55,045 nucleotides of DNA from Nitrospira sp. (GTDB lineage Bacteria; Nitrospirota; Nitrospiria; Nitrospirales; Nitrospiraceae): NCBI GenBank assembly GCA_019636835.1, contig JAHBWU010000016.1:1-55045 (forward strand), in the 5' to 3' direction. Position numbers and translations under genes: made by a program. A model generated the notes under the pieces. It was not told the origin of the DNA and ran no database searches. It saw only the letters and a program-made list of their open reading frames with translations. Shown here piece after piece: positions 25,179 to 35,000 of the stretch (its first letter is position 1; the number at the start of each line of letters is the position of its first letter).

Positions 25179-25434
25179 GTCCTGCAATATTTGACACTAT
25201 GAAAGCGACAGTTCGGAAGGCCTAGGTCCGCAGGTGGCGAAGGCCTAGACCGATGTCCCTCTCAGGACTCAGGTTGTATGCACCTAAGAGGGATTTCCAT
25301 CAGTTTCAACCTCTACATGCTGGAGACCAAGCCATCTCATTGGGGGCGGCTCCTATGGCAGCGAGGGACTCGATGACCAGCTGGAAAATTCAGATTCATT
25401 GTAGGACACACTACCAGGGCACCTGAGGAATATT
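25179..25434. other. gap with hairpin between the AAA gene and the nuclease pair
   Basis: 256 bp without a convincing gene. It contains GAAGGCCTAG twice within about 35 bp (25216-25248). It also contains a terminator-like stem, CCCTCT (25257-25262) with AGAGGG (25287-25292), enclosing AGGT/ACCT. Base composition becomes AT-richer after about 25400. This gap may mark the boundary of the acquired two-gene module. Confidence 0.5.
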
Positions 25435-26127
25435 ATGTATATGCGTGATCAAATTATCTCAGAGGTGATTCACCGCCTAAGTAATGATGCAAAGAAACCA
25501 GGATCAGTACTCTACAATGGTTGGAACACGCTGTGTCCGAGTCATGGGCTCTACATCATGGGCTTTAACCCAGGTGGAGATCCGGACCAGATCGAAATAT
25601 CAGTCATTAAGTCTTTTGAGCTTGAGGACGATTATTGTTCCTATGAGGACGAATGTTGGAGAAAATCCTGTCCCCATGGTTGCCAAAAGCACCGTGGCCA
25701 AAGCGTTCATCAAAGGAGAGTCAAGGAATTGGCACAAGTTCTTGGCTACAAGATTAGGGAAGTATTTGCAGCGAATGCCATTTTTGTTCGAAGCAAGAAT
25801 CAGAACGATCTTGATGAACGTGAAAGGCTCTTCGACAAGTGCTGGCCAATTCATCAGATATTTCTCTCAATAGTTAAGCCAAAGATCATCCTTTGCCTTG
25901 GAAACGGCGAGCGATCAAGCGCGTTCGCTTTTCTAAAAGAGAAGCTGAAAGCTAAGGAAAGCCATGTTGGAAATGTGAAAGCGTTTCTCAGTGAGATACC
26001 ACTAGCAGATGGGGAGACCATAAGAAGCCGCATTATTGGCGTTCGTCATCCTAGTCGCCCATGGTTCAACCCTGTGAGAGATCTCAGACTCTTTCTCGAA
26101 ATGCAGGATAGTTCAGCAGGAATTTGA
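25435..26127 (+). CDS. uracil-DNA-glycosylase-fold protein
   Basis: 230 residues; GAGG lies seven bases before ATG 25435. The layout matches the UDG superfamily: a motif-1-like loop GLYIMGFNPGGDP (near 40-50), a central hydrophobic strand KIILCLGNGERSS and a motif-2-like GVRHPSRPW (near 203). Between them is a cysteine cluster (DYCSYEDECWRKSCPHGC), which could hold an Fe-S cluster or zinc as in family 4/5 enzymes. The motif-1 Asp/Asn used for catalysis is Asn here. It may cut out modified bases or only bind DNA. It is AT-rich compared with its neighbours and paired with a nuclease gene 15 bp downstream. Confidence 0.7.
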   Translation: MYMRDQIISEVIHRLSNDAKKPGSVLYNGWNTLCPSHGLYIMGFNPGGDPDQIEISVIKSFELEDDYCSYEDECWRKSCPHGCQKHRGQSVHQRRVKELAQVLGYKIREVFAANAIFVRSKNQNDLDERERLFDKCWPIHQIFLSIVKPKIILCLGNGERSSAFAFLKEKLKAKESHVGNVKAFLSEIPLADGETIRSRIIGVRHPSRPWFNPVRDLRLFLEMQDSSAGI

Positions 26128-26142
26128 CTTGGAGGATACGTA

Positions 26143-27378
26143 GTGGATCTCACTTCCAACACTCAGATTGAGACGGCCAAGGAGCTAATCGAAAAGGCGG
26201 GTGAGATATTATGTACCCAGGAGAAAAACGATAGGAAGAGCGGGCGCCGGTTCAATATTTTTAATGCGCTCGGGGTTGAGCGTTCAGAGCATCCACATTC
26301 CCGATTTCTTGCTTGTCTGCTCGATCCTCAGGGGCTACATGATCAAAAGGATCTTTTCCTTCGTGCGTTTTTGCGAGATGTGATTTGCGAACAAGCTGAC
26401 ATGCCTGACCTAATGCAGTCGGAGGTGAGAACAGAGGTACCTATTTGGAGCGGTCGGTTAGACGTACTGATAATTCTTTCCGACGGGCAGATGGTTGCTT
26501 TAGAGAACAAAGTACAAGCTGGCGAAGGAGAAGCACAGCTTGAGCGTTATCGAAAATGGTTGCATAGCCGACCGCAATCAGAATCGGGGAGGCCACACCA
26601 TCTTGTGTTCTTAACCCCCGAGGGAAGGTTGCCATCGTCATGCAGCTCGCCCGATATAAAATGTATATCCTATACATGCATTACTGACTGGCTCCTTCAA
26701 CTGAAAGATGAGATGCCTGATCCTTTGAAGATTATCATTGATCAGTATGTAAATCTGTGGAGAGGTGTACCGATGAATTCAGAAATGCACGCTTTAGTTA
26801 GTGATTCCAAAAACTTCGACACTGCCGAGAGTATTTCAAAAGCGGTAGAAGAGGTTAAGGCGATTGCAAGGGGGCAGTTCTTGAATAGGATTCAACAGGA
26901 CCTCCAGAATAAACTAGAAGCTACCCATCTAAGCTCAGCTTGGGAAGCCATACGCACTCATCACACGGACAAGTTTGCAGGCTGTGGCCTCTTATGGAAG
27001 GATCGAAACCCCAATCTCACTGGCAAGGACTTTTTTTCTCAACAATTCACTTTATTATGCGAGCTCCAGGACGACAGCTGGGAGGGAAAGCAGTTAATTG
27101 TTGGTGTTTGCCGGGGCGCTAAGGTTCAGAAAGAAAGTCAGGTCGTGTTGGATAAGGAGATTTCTCAAAGACTCTTAAGTGACCAGAGGTTTGAGCAATC
27201 ACCATATTGGCCTGGCTATGTGAAGCTAAAGGACTTGATTGGAGGACGAACAATAGGTGTGAAGGAATTGATAATCGAAGGACATCAACTTTCGAAACTA
27301 GTTGCTGACGAACTCTGGAAACTATTTGAGGTTTATCGGAAGGAACTCGAAGATCTCAATCGCAATTACCCGTACTGA
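26143..27378 (+). CDS. PD-(D/E)XK superfamily nuclease
   Basis: 411 residues from GTG 26143 with GGAGG seven bases upstream. The catalytic core lies around residues 85-140: a Glu-rich strand VRTEVPIWSGRLDVLIILSD with the Asp, then MVALENKVQAGEGEAQLERY with the E-N-K triad member and a Gln helix. The preceding NIFNALGVERSEHPHSRFLA segment is typical of the PDDEXK_4-type family. The C-terminal half has no recognised domain. Such proteins are common in defence and mobile DNA. It pairs with the UDG-fold gene and shares its AT-rich, atypical codon use, suggesting joint acquisition. Confidence 0.8.
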   Translation: MDLTSNTQIETAKELIEKAGEILCTQEKNDRKSGRRFNIFNALGVERSEHPHSRFLACLLDPQGLHDQKDLFLRAFLRDVICEQADMPDLMQSEVRTEVPIWSGRLDVLIILSDGQMVALENKVQAGEGEAQLERYRKWLHSRPQSESGRPHHLVFLTPEGRLPSSCSSPDIKCISYTCITDWLLQLKDEMPDPLKIIIDQYVNLWRGVPMNSEMHALVSDSKNFDTAESISKAVEEVKAIARGQFLNRIQQDLQNKLEATHLSSAWEAIRTHHTDKFAGCGLLWKDRNPNLTGKDFFSQQFTLLCELQDDSWEGKQLIVGVCRGAKVQKESQVVLDKEISQRLLSDQRFEQSPYWPGYVKLKDLIGGRTIGVKELIIEGHQLSKLVADELWKLFEVYRKELEDLNRNYPY

Positions 27379-27442
27379 TACTCGAATTCACAAGCAAGAG
27401 CTAACCAGTTGATGTTGATCATTTCCAGTGGGAAGATGACTC

Positions 27443-27889
27443 ATGACAAGCGTTCTCTTTCACCTCGCCTTTCCGATTCACGACGTGGAAGCTGCGCTTC
27501 GTTTCTACGTGGATGGCCTCGGCTGTACCGTGGGGCGTCGATCGAAACAAGCGGTGACGCTGGGTCTAGCAGGCCATCAGCTTGTTGCGCACGTCGTGCC
27601 GGAGCAATCCACGAAACAGAAAGGTATCTACCCGAGTCATTTCGGGCTGATCTTTCTTTCAGAACAGGAATGGCAGGCGCTGGCGGATCGAGCGAAGGCC
27701 AAAGAGCTGACGTTCTATCAACAACCTCGTGTCCGATTTCCTGGTACGCGCATCGAACACCGCACCTTCTTTCTGGAAGACCCGTCACACAACCTACTCG
27801 AATTCAAACACTACACCTACGAATCAGCTATCTTCGGCGAGCAGGATTTTACTGAGGTAGGCGATACGAGCGGTGAATCGACGGACTAG
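27443..27889 (+). CDS. VOC (glyoxalase/bleomycin-resistance fold) protein
   Basis: 148 residues with paired beta-alpha-beta-beta-beta modules. The first metal-type His is in LFHLAFPIHDVEAALRFYVD and the last ligand is the Glu of HNLLEFKHY, preceded by FFLEDPSHN. Members include glyoxalases, dioxygenases and resistance proteins, so the substrate cannot be named. ATG 27443 has GGAAG upstream. It returns to the base composition of the chromosome after the AT-rich nuclease pair. Confidence 0.85.
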   Translation: MTSVLFHLAFPIHDVEAALRFYVDGLGCTVGRRSKQAVTLGLAGHQLVAHVVPEQSTKQKGIYPSHFGLIFLSEQEWQALADRAKAKELTFYQQPRVRFPGTRIEHRTFFLEDPSHNLLEFKHYTYESAIFGEQDFTEVGDTSGESTD

Positions 27890-27985
27890 TGCGGGTTAGC
27901 GTGGCGTCCCGGCCGTCTTCTGCCAGAACATTCTTGCGATTTACAGGGGGTTCTCGTTACCTTTCTTTCATCGTTGATAGCGAGA

Positions 27986-28216
27986 ATGAACATGTCACGA
28001 GTCCCAGCACCGGCCGTTCCGATCAAGCCAAGCGCCCGTAAGGCGGCTGCGCGTGGTCAGTTGGAGCGGCTCGGCCTCAAAGTGTCTGATGGACATGATT
28101 ACCGTCTTGAGGACGCGCTTCTACCCGGTATTACTTCGACACAGGCCCGCGAGGCACTGAAAGCCGTGTCCGGTTCACTGGCGCAAACGATCGTTGATGA
28201 GCGGCAGCGCGCCTAG
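27986..28216 (+). CDS. small hypothetical protein
   Basis: 76 residues, beginning MNMSRVPAPAVPIKPSARKA. Basic N-terminus and helical C-terminus (TSTQAREALKAVSGSLAQTI); no recognised family. The start is uncertain (TTG 27974, ATG 27986 or ATG 27992), and no clear Shine-Dalgarno is seen. The composition looks coding. Confidence 0.4.
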   Translation: MNMSRVPAPAVPIKPSARKAAARGQLERLGLKVSDGHDYRLEDALLPGITSTQAREALKAVSGSLAQTIVDERQRA

Positions 28217-28343
28217 TGCCGGTGCCCTTCTCGTCTTGACAGCTTTGACATTCCGATTTGGAATTCCAAAGCCGCGAACTCCTCCTCTCTTAATTGGAAC
28301 ATAAAATCTTCAGGGAAATAGAAGCGTCGCTTCACGGCGGATT

Positions 28344-29150
28344 TTATTGCACTCGCTTGTGGGACGAGACGGCGACCTTCTCCATCCAACCGAGAATGCG
28401 TTGATGCCGGCTGGTGAGGAAGGTGGTTTTACGCAGGGGGTCGTATCGTTGTGGGCTTGGTAGGATGGCGGCCAGCCAGGCCGCTTCGTCAGCGGTCAGG
28501 TCGGAGGAGGATTTCCCAAAATGATGACGAGCTGCGGCTTCCGCCCCATACACGCCGTGCCCCCATTCCGCGACATTGAGGTACAGTTCGAGGATACGTG
28601 TTTTGGTCAACTGGTGTTCAAGCGAGCGTGTGATCAAGGCCTCACGGGCTTTGCGGAACAGCGAACGCTCGGACGACAGGTAGAGGTTTTTCGCCAGTTG
28701 TTGCGTAATGGTGCTCCCACCTCGTTTTAATTCTCCTGTTTCCAGATTGTACAGTGCGGCGTCGCGGATGCCCTCCCAATCGAATCCCTCATGGACAAAG
28801 AACGAGGCGTCCTCCGCCGCGATCACGGCACGTTGCAATTCCGGGGCGATTCGTCGCAGGGGTGTCCAGATCCATTGTCGCTTGCCGGAACGTCCCTGTT
28901 CGGCTGCTCTCGTCAGCCGATGGTCCATGAGCGCCGTCGAAGTCGGGTTGGTCCTGGCGAGGACGTCTATGTCGGGAAGAATGATGAGCCAACTCAGCGC
29001 GAGGATGCCCAATGGAAGTCCGATGAGCAGGACGCTCCAGAGGAAAACACGGGCCACCTTGCGTCGGCCGGTTGACTTGGGCGGAGGAGGATCGTATGTG
29101 TAGTGACGCAGAAAGGTCGGACTGTAATTCGTCTTCCGTCTTGCATCCAT
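28344..29150 (-). CDS. mtgA: monofunctional peptidoglycan glycosyltransferase
   Basis: 268 residues from ATG 29150; an alternative ATG at 29168 overlaps the divergent engB start. One N-terminal membrane helix (VFLWSVLLIGLPLGILALSW) anchors a family-51 glycosyltransferase domain: AVIAAEDASFFVHEGFDWEG (catalytic Glu), GGSTITQQLAKNLYLS, RKAREALITRSLEHQLTKTR and ILELYLNVAEWGHGVYG. No transpeptidase domain follows, so it only polymerises glycan strands from lipid II at the periplasmic face. It acts downstream of MurJ in the same pathway. Confidence 0.95.
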   Translation of the reverse strand: MDARRKTNYSPTFLRHYTYDPPPPKSTGRRKVARVFLWSVLLIGLPLGILALSWLIILPDIDVLARTNPTSTALMDHRLTRAAEQGRSGKRQWIWTPLRRIAPELQRAVIAAEDASFFVHEGFDWEGIRDAALYNLETGELKRGGSTITQQLAKNLYLSSERSLFRKAREALITRSLEHQLTKTRILELYLNVAEWGHGVYGAEAAARHHFGKSSSDLTADEAAWLAAILPSPQRYDPLRKTTFLTSRHQRILGWMEKVAVSSHKRVQ

Positions 29151-29166
29151 CGATCGGCCTGACGGC

Positions 29167-29787
29167 ATGAAGATCTTCGGAGCTGAGTTTATCAAAAGTT
29201 GTGTCTCTCCAGAACAATTTCCTGCCAATGGACTCCATGAGATTGCCTTTGTGGGGCGCTCCAATGTGGGCAAATCGTCGTTGATCAATTCATTGCTCAA
29301 TCGCCGGGACCTGGCGAAAGTCAGCCGGACGCCCGGAAAGACGAGGGCCGTGAATGTGTTTCTTGTCTCGACTTCCGACCCGGAGCTTTCGCAATTCCAT
29401 CTCGTGGACCTGCCCGGCTATGGATTCGCCCGCGTGTCGAAATCCGTCCGCACCCAGTGGGGGCCGTTGATGGAAGACTATCTCGTTGATCGAGCCTCGC
29501 TGCTCGGAGTCGTGATGTTGGTGGACAGCCGGGTCGTGACCGACCAGGATCGTCAGACCATCGCGTGGCTCCGTTCGATCCGCCGCAATCCCCTCATCGT
29601 TGCGACCAAGGTCGATAAGTTGAAGCCCGGCGAACGGGTACGTACTCTGAGGGAGACGCATCGAGCCTTAGGACTGGCGGAAGGAGAGATGTTGATTCCT
29701 TATTCCTCGGTGACCGGGGATGGACGGGATCGAGTGTGGAGAACCATACGGGACGTGGCCGGCGGCCTTCGCACCGATGCTTCTTGA
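29167..29787 (+). CDS. engB: ribosome-biogenesis GTPase YihA/YsxC
   Basis: 206 residues with ordered G motifs: GRSNVGKSSLIN (G1), the TPGKTRAVN switch (G2), DLPGYGFA (G3), TKVDKLK (G4) and SSVTGDG (G5). This essential GTPase assists assembly of the large ribosomal subunit. Its ATG at 29167 is arranged head-to-head with mtgA, and their start regions nearly touch, leaving no room for separate promoters unless they lie inside each other's coding sequence. Confidence 0.95.
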   Translation: MKIFGAEFIKSCVSPEQFPANGLHEIAFVGRSNVGKSSLINSLLNRRDLAKVSRTPGKTRAVNVFLVSTSDPELSQFHLVDLPGYGFARVSKSVRTQWGPLMEDYLVDRASLLGVVMLVDSRVVTDQDRQTIAWLRSIRRNPLIVATKVDKLKPGERVRTLRETHRALGLAEGEMLIPYSSVTGDGRDRVWRTIRDVAGGLRTDAS

Positions 29788-29795
29788 ACTCTTGC

Positions 29796-30800
29796 TTATG
29801 GTGATGAACGCACAGGCTGCGGCTGAGCTGTATCGGCAACTTGGTCGAACTTGATCTCAATGTAGGCTTTGTTCTTGAGATCAACGAGCCAGGATTGGTA
29901 CATTTCTTCGCTCTTCTGGTGATAGACCAATTCCTGAATTTCACGCCGTACGTCCTCAAATCGGCGAAACTGTTTCGGCTTTCTGTCATCCATGCGGATA
30001 ATCCGGATTCCCTCGGGGCCCTCGATGATGTTCGAGATTCCTCCCGGCACTAAGTGGGCGACCGCCTGTTCGATGGCGGGAATGAGCTCCCCCTGTCGGA
30101 CCCATCCGAGTCGTCCACCCTGCAAGGCATTGGCGCCGTCGGAATACTGCATGGCGACGTCTTCAAATTTCTCACCTCGTTTCAAGTCGTCCATGGCTTG
30201 GCGGGCTTTGGCCAAGCCCTCGGCCAATCCATCCGACGAGCGCGGTTGAATGATGATCTGGCTCAGTTGGTACTCTTCGGGATGGGCGAACCGGTCACGA
30301 TGCTCTTGGTAGAACCGCTTGAGTTCAGAGTCTCCGACGGTGATGTTGCCGCGAATCTGCATGTCCACGACCCTCATGAGGAGGAGCTGATCGCGAACGG
30401 TCTGCGCAGGATTCGCATCGGTGATGTCAAGGGGACTGCCTTGCCGCTTCATCTGTTCAAGGGCTTGCTTCACTTCCAGGTCTGACACCTCGATCTTTTT
30501 GGCCTTGGCTTCCTGCAGTTGCAATCGCCGCTCGATGAGCTTCGTCAAGGCCATGTATTCCGCTGTTTTCAGCCGTTGGGGGAGGTCGTTCCCATGGTGC
30601 TCGCGAGAAAGCCGCTCTTGCTCCGTTTCAAACTCACGCTTCACATCCGACAACATGATCAATTCGGAATTGACGATGGCGACGATGCGGTCTTGAAGCC
30701 GAGCCTCGGAAAAGGCCGGGGTCCATATGGAGATCACCAATAGGGCGAGTAATAACGCGAGTGGAATCAACCGATCAGGTCCGACCGCTACGTGTCTCAT
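29796..30800 (-). CDS. surA: SurA-like peptidyl-prolyl isomerase/chaperone
   Basis: 334 residues from ATG 30800 with a signal peptide ending near AFSEA. A SurA N-terminal chaperone region follows (DRIVAIVNSELIMLSDVKRE), then one parvulin domain (EEYQLSQIIIQP, AMQYSDGANALQGGRLGWVR, GEL with a GPEGIRIIRMDD end) and a C-terminal helix. E. coli SurA has two parvulin domains; only one is visible here. It would escort outer-membrane proteins through the periplasm. The second PPIase gene lies directly upstream on the same strand. Confidence 0.88.
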   Translation of the reverse strand: MRHVAVGPDRLIPLALLLALLVISIWTPAFSEARLQDRIVAIVNSELIMLSDVKREFETEQERLSREHHGNDLPQRLKTAEYMALTKLIERRLQLQEAKAKKIEVSDLEVKQALEQMKRQGSPLDITDANPAQTVRDQLLLMRVVDMQIRGNITVGDSELKRFYQEHRDRFAHPEEYQLSQIIIQPRSSDGLAEGLAKARQAMDDLKRGEKFEDVAMQYSDGANALQGGRLGWVRQGELIPAIEQAVAHLVPGGISNIIEGPEGIRIIRMDDRKPKQFRRFEDVRREIQELVYHQKSEEMYQSWLVDLKNKAYIEIKFDQVADTAQPQPVRSSP

Positions 30801-30879
30801 GATACGTTCATCTCGCAAAGAGCTTTGCCTGATGCATGATTCTACACGAAGCGGCTGGTTCGTGGATATCGAGTAGAAG

Positions 30880-31776
30880 TCAGCGTTTGCCGGCGTCCTC
30901 GGTGATATGGCGGGAGGCTTCGGCGAAGCGAACTACGGCGTTTGCCCGAATATCGGCGATGACTTCTTCGAATTGTTTGCGGCGCTTATCGGTCAGTAAT
31001 TCTTGGCGAAGCCGTTCCTGCGTCGCCAAGTCGGCTTGGACAATGGTTTCGTCAAGCGGGGTCAGCATGACCAGGTAATAGCCGTGGTCGGTCTTGATCG
31101 GCGCGCTGACCATCCCGAGTTTGAGGGTGTGGATGACGGCATCGACTTCGGGGAGAACCAGTCCTTTTCGGTATGGCCCGAGCTCGCCGCCCTTGGTTTT
31201 TGTCTTGTCGTCGATAGAGTATCGCTGCGCAAACTTGGCAAAACTCCCGCCTCGATTCACCTGTGCTTCAAGGTCTTTGGCGGCATACACATTGGGGAGC
31301 AGCATCAACGAGACATTGGCCTTCAAAGGATCCAAAAGTTGGCCGGCGTGCTTTTCGTAATAGGCATCGAGTTCGGCCTGGGTGAGCTCGACCTTGGATT
31401 GGAGTTTGTCTTTCAACAATTCATCGAGAATCAACTGCTCTTTATACCGCTGGGTCTTGTCTCGAATAGCGTCATCGTGATCAAGGCCTCGGCGACGGGC
31501 TTCCTGCATCAACAGCTCACGGGTGATGAGTTCGTCCAGGAATCTTCGTTTCCCACCCTCCTTCTCGTAACGGGAGCGTGTGGCCTTGGACAGCTCGTTC
31601 CAGCGAAGGTCGAATTCGGTTTGGGTGATGGCTCGTCCATTCACCAAGGCGACGACCGGTTCTTCCTGTCGCTCGGCGCACCCCGACACCACCGGTCCTA
31701 AACCGACCAATATGCCGACAAGCAGCCCGGCTAGACAATACTTCTGATGGAAGATCAGAAACCGGAAAGGCATCAT
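30880..31776 (-). CDS. PpiC/PrsA-type lipoprotein peptidyl-prolyl isomerase
   Basis: 298 residues. The start is uncertain: ATG 31776, or GTG 31788 which adds four residues. A lipoprotein signal ends in VVSGC. A SurA_N-like stretch is followed by a parvulin domain (KANVSLMLLP, QRYSIDDKTKTKGGELGPYR, KTDHGYYLVMLT). It is anchored to a membrane by lipid and probably helps fold exported proteins. It is co-oriented with the SurA-like gene 79 bp downstream and likely shares its transcript. The repeat element lies just upstream. Confidence 0.88.
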   Translation of the reverse strand: MMPFRFLIFHQKYCLAGLLVGILVGLGPVVSGCAERQEEPVVALVNGRAITQTEFDLRWNELSKATRSRYEKEGGKRRFLDELITRELLMQEARRRGLDHDDAIRDKTQRYKEQLILDELLKDKLQSKVELTQAELDAYYEKHAGQLLDPLKANVSLMLLPNVYAAKDLEAQVNRGGSFAKFAQRYSIDDKTKTKGGELGPYRKGLVLPEVDAVIHTLKLGMVSAPIKTDHGYYLVMLTPLDETIVQADLATQERLRQELLTDKRRKQFEEVIADIRANAVVRFAEASRHITEDAGKR

Positions 31777-31804
31777 ATGTCGTGGCACACGTGGATCTCG
31801 ATTA

Positions 31805-31930
31805 GCAGACTGTTGATAAAGCCCGCCGGCTGCGTTCTCGCATCGCTCAGAGGCTCAACGTACGATAGAGAGTACGCCTCGCCTCTTCGCTCGCTGCGGC
31901 CTTGCCGGACGGCCTTTCTAAACAGCCTGC
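31805..31930. repeat. interspersed inverted-repeat element, copy 2
   Basis: Shares GCAG-CTGTTGA-AAAG ends, CCGCCGGCTGCGTTCTCGCA, and CTCGCCTCTTCGCTCGCTGC with the element at 14204. The central loop differs (CGTAC-GATAGAGA-GTACG) but keeps its pairing, which suggests selection on secondary structure. It lies between the convergent-side start of the PPIase gene and the 3' end of mfd. Confidence 0.85.
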
Positions 31931-32005
31931 AGGGCATTTTCAAGGCGTTGACGACCTTCAACACGGCTCCATCTCAGGGCTGGTCATAGGTTGGTCAACA
32001 AGCTG

Positions 32006-35000
32006 TTAAGAGGGAGTCGGCGCCTTCTGGATGGTCTTGGTATCACAGAGATCGAGGCTTTGCAAGATTGCGTTGAGTTCCGAAAAAAGAGCCGGCCAAT
32101 CGTCATGACGCATCTGGATCTCGAATGAGACCGGGCTCAGGAACCGTAGCCGCTTCTTGAGCTGGTCCATCAATCGGTGCAGAGAGGTCTCAGGGATGGC
32201 CGCCTTCGGGTGGAACACCACCTTGGCCGTCTGCCCATGCACCTCGATCGAGGCCAGGCGTAGTCGTTTGGCGTGAGTCCGGAGTTGCATCACCTCAAGC
32301 AGTCGTTCGACAGGCTCCGGAGGGGGGCCGTAGCGGTCTTGAATCTCCCCATGCAACAGGGCCAGCTCGCCGATTTGACCACAAGCCGTCAGCCGTTTAT
32401 AGAGGGACAGCCGGTGGTGCGGATCGGTCACGTACTGTTCAGGAATAAATGCTGAAACCGGCAATTGCAGCGTCGGGTCAGGCTCTTCTTCTATTACATG
32501 CCCCTTCAACCGCTGGACAGCCTGCTCCACCATTTGCATGTAAAGATCCAAGCCGATCGCGGCGATGTGGCCCGACTGCTGTTTGCCCAACAGATTCCCT
32601 GCCCCTCGAATCTCAAGGTCTGCCGCAGCGATACGAAAGCCTGATCCGAGTTCGGTGAATTGCTGAATCGCGATCAATCGTTTCTGAGCATCGCCGGTAA
32701 GCGTGCCTTCATCGGGGATGAGGAAGTAGGCGTAGGCCTGCTCTCCGCCGCGACCGACTCGTCCGCGCAACTGGTACAACTGCGCCAGACCGAAGAGATC
32801 CGCTCGATTGACGATGATGGTGTTGGCATTGGGAACGTCAAGTCCGGACTGGATGATGGCCGAAGCGATTAAGACGTCCGCCTCGCGCTTTACGAATTTC
32901 AGCATCACGGCTTCCAGCGGTCTGGCATCCATCTGCCCGTGCGCCATGACCATACGCGCTTCGGGAACCAACTGGTGCAGCCATGCCCCGATCCGCTCCA
33001 TGGTTTCGACGCGGTTGTGGACAAAATAGACCTGTCCCCCACGCCCGAGTTCGCGCAGGATGGCGTCCCGCACCGCCTTATCGCTGAATCGGATCACCTC
33101 GGTCTTGATCGCCAATCGTCCGGCCGGTGGAGTATCGATGATCGAGAGATCTCGAACACTCGACATCGCCATTTGGAGAGTGCGCGGAATAGGAGTAGCG
33201 GTCAACGTCAGGACGTCGACCTGGGTGCGCAGTTGCTTCAGCCTTTCTTTGTGCTTGACGCCGAACCATTGTTCCTCGTCGATGATGACGAGGCCGAGCT
33301 GCCGGAATGCCACGTCTTTCTGCAGCAGCCGGTGCGTGCCGATCACGATATCGACGGTTCCCGCGCCGACATCCTTCAGAATAGCTTTGGTCTCTTTGGA
33401 CGACTGAAACCGTGAGAGCAGCGCCACGCGCATCGGAAAGGGCGCGAATCGTTCGGCAAAGTTCTCATAGTGTTGATGGGCCAGAAGAGTGGTCGGGACC
33501 AGCACCGCCACTTGGCGATCATGCTCCACGGCTTTGAATGCCGCGCGCATAGCGACCTCGGTCTTCCCGTATCCCACGTCTCCACAGATCAGCCGATCCA
33601 TGGGCTTCGTCGATTCCATGTCGCGGCCGATGTCCTCGATGGCCCTTAGCTGATCGGCTGTTTCTTCATACTCAAAGGCCGCTTCAAATTCGTGATGGAG
33701 AGTCGTAGCCGCACCATACGCATTCCGTTTCACCAGCTCGCGGTTTGCGTACAGATCGATCAATTCTTGAGCCATCTCCTCGATGTCTTTTTTCACCCGC
33801 GCGGTGGTCTTGGCCCAACTGCTGCCGCCCAGGCGGTCAAGCCGCGGGACATGGCCTTCGGCTCCGCTGTACCGCTGGACCTGGTTCAACCGATCGAGAG
33901 GAACATAGAGGGTATCTCCACCGGAGAACTCGAGGATCAGGAAGTCGCTCTCAAAATCTTGGACCGAGAGGCGCTTGAGCCCTCGATATTTGGCGATGCC
34001 GTGCTGCACATGCACGACGTAGTCGCCCACGTTCAGGTCTTCCAGGGAGGTGAGGAAGGTCGCTGTTCTGCTTTTCGGCTGTGGTTTGTGACGGGCGCCC
34101 TTCGCGAATAGCTCTTCTTCCGTCAGGAGCGCGAGCCGAAGATCGCCGGAAAGAAACCCCGCCGATAGATCGCCGTGTAGGACATAAAACGGCGGCTTAT
34201 CGGCCCTGTGGCTGGACCAGACCGTCGGTTTCCACGGGTCGGCAGGCAAATCGTGCTCTCGGAGTAGGGCGAGTAAGCGGTCGACTTGCCCGCGACTTCG
34301 CGCCACCAAGACGACTCGATGTTCGTTTCGGAGTCCTTCCAAGAGGGTCAGTGTCTGGCTGAAGGCGGTGCCCCTGATTCCGAGTCCGATACTCCCAGGC
34401 GCCTGGGCAGGAAACGAAAAAGTCTGATTCCAGGTTGAGTCCGGCGCCGCCAGCGGCTCAAAAGCCAACATGGGCCACATCCCGATCCGCTGTTGGAGAC
34501 CTTGCCAGCTCAGGAAGAGGCGTTCGGGCGAGGGATAGGGCTGTGCAGCATCACGGTCCACATGACGGAGATATCCGTCGTCGATCTTCTCCCAGGCCGC
34601 CTCACAGGCCTTTTTCAGCGCATCCGGTTGATCGAGGGCGAGGAACGGAACTGCTGTGAGATAGTCGAATAGGGAGTCCATAGAATCGTACAGATCAGGG
34701 CTTCGCCACTCAGCATCCGCTTGGATCGGTGTGATCGCATCCGGGTCGTCTGGAGGCCGAACGAATTCCCGCGCGGGCAACACCCAGCCCTCCTTCAATT
34801 TTTCGATGGAGGTCTGGGTTGCGGGGTCGAACAAGCGAATCGATTCGACCAGGTCTCCGAGAAATTCCACACGGATCGGGTTGGAGTAGGCGGTCGAGAA
34901 GATATCCACGATGCCGCCACGGATGCTGAACTCCCCCGGAATTTCCACGACGGACACTCGTCGGTATCCCAGGCGAAGGAGGTTGGCGATGAGCGAGTCC

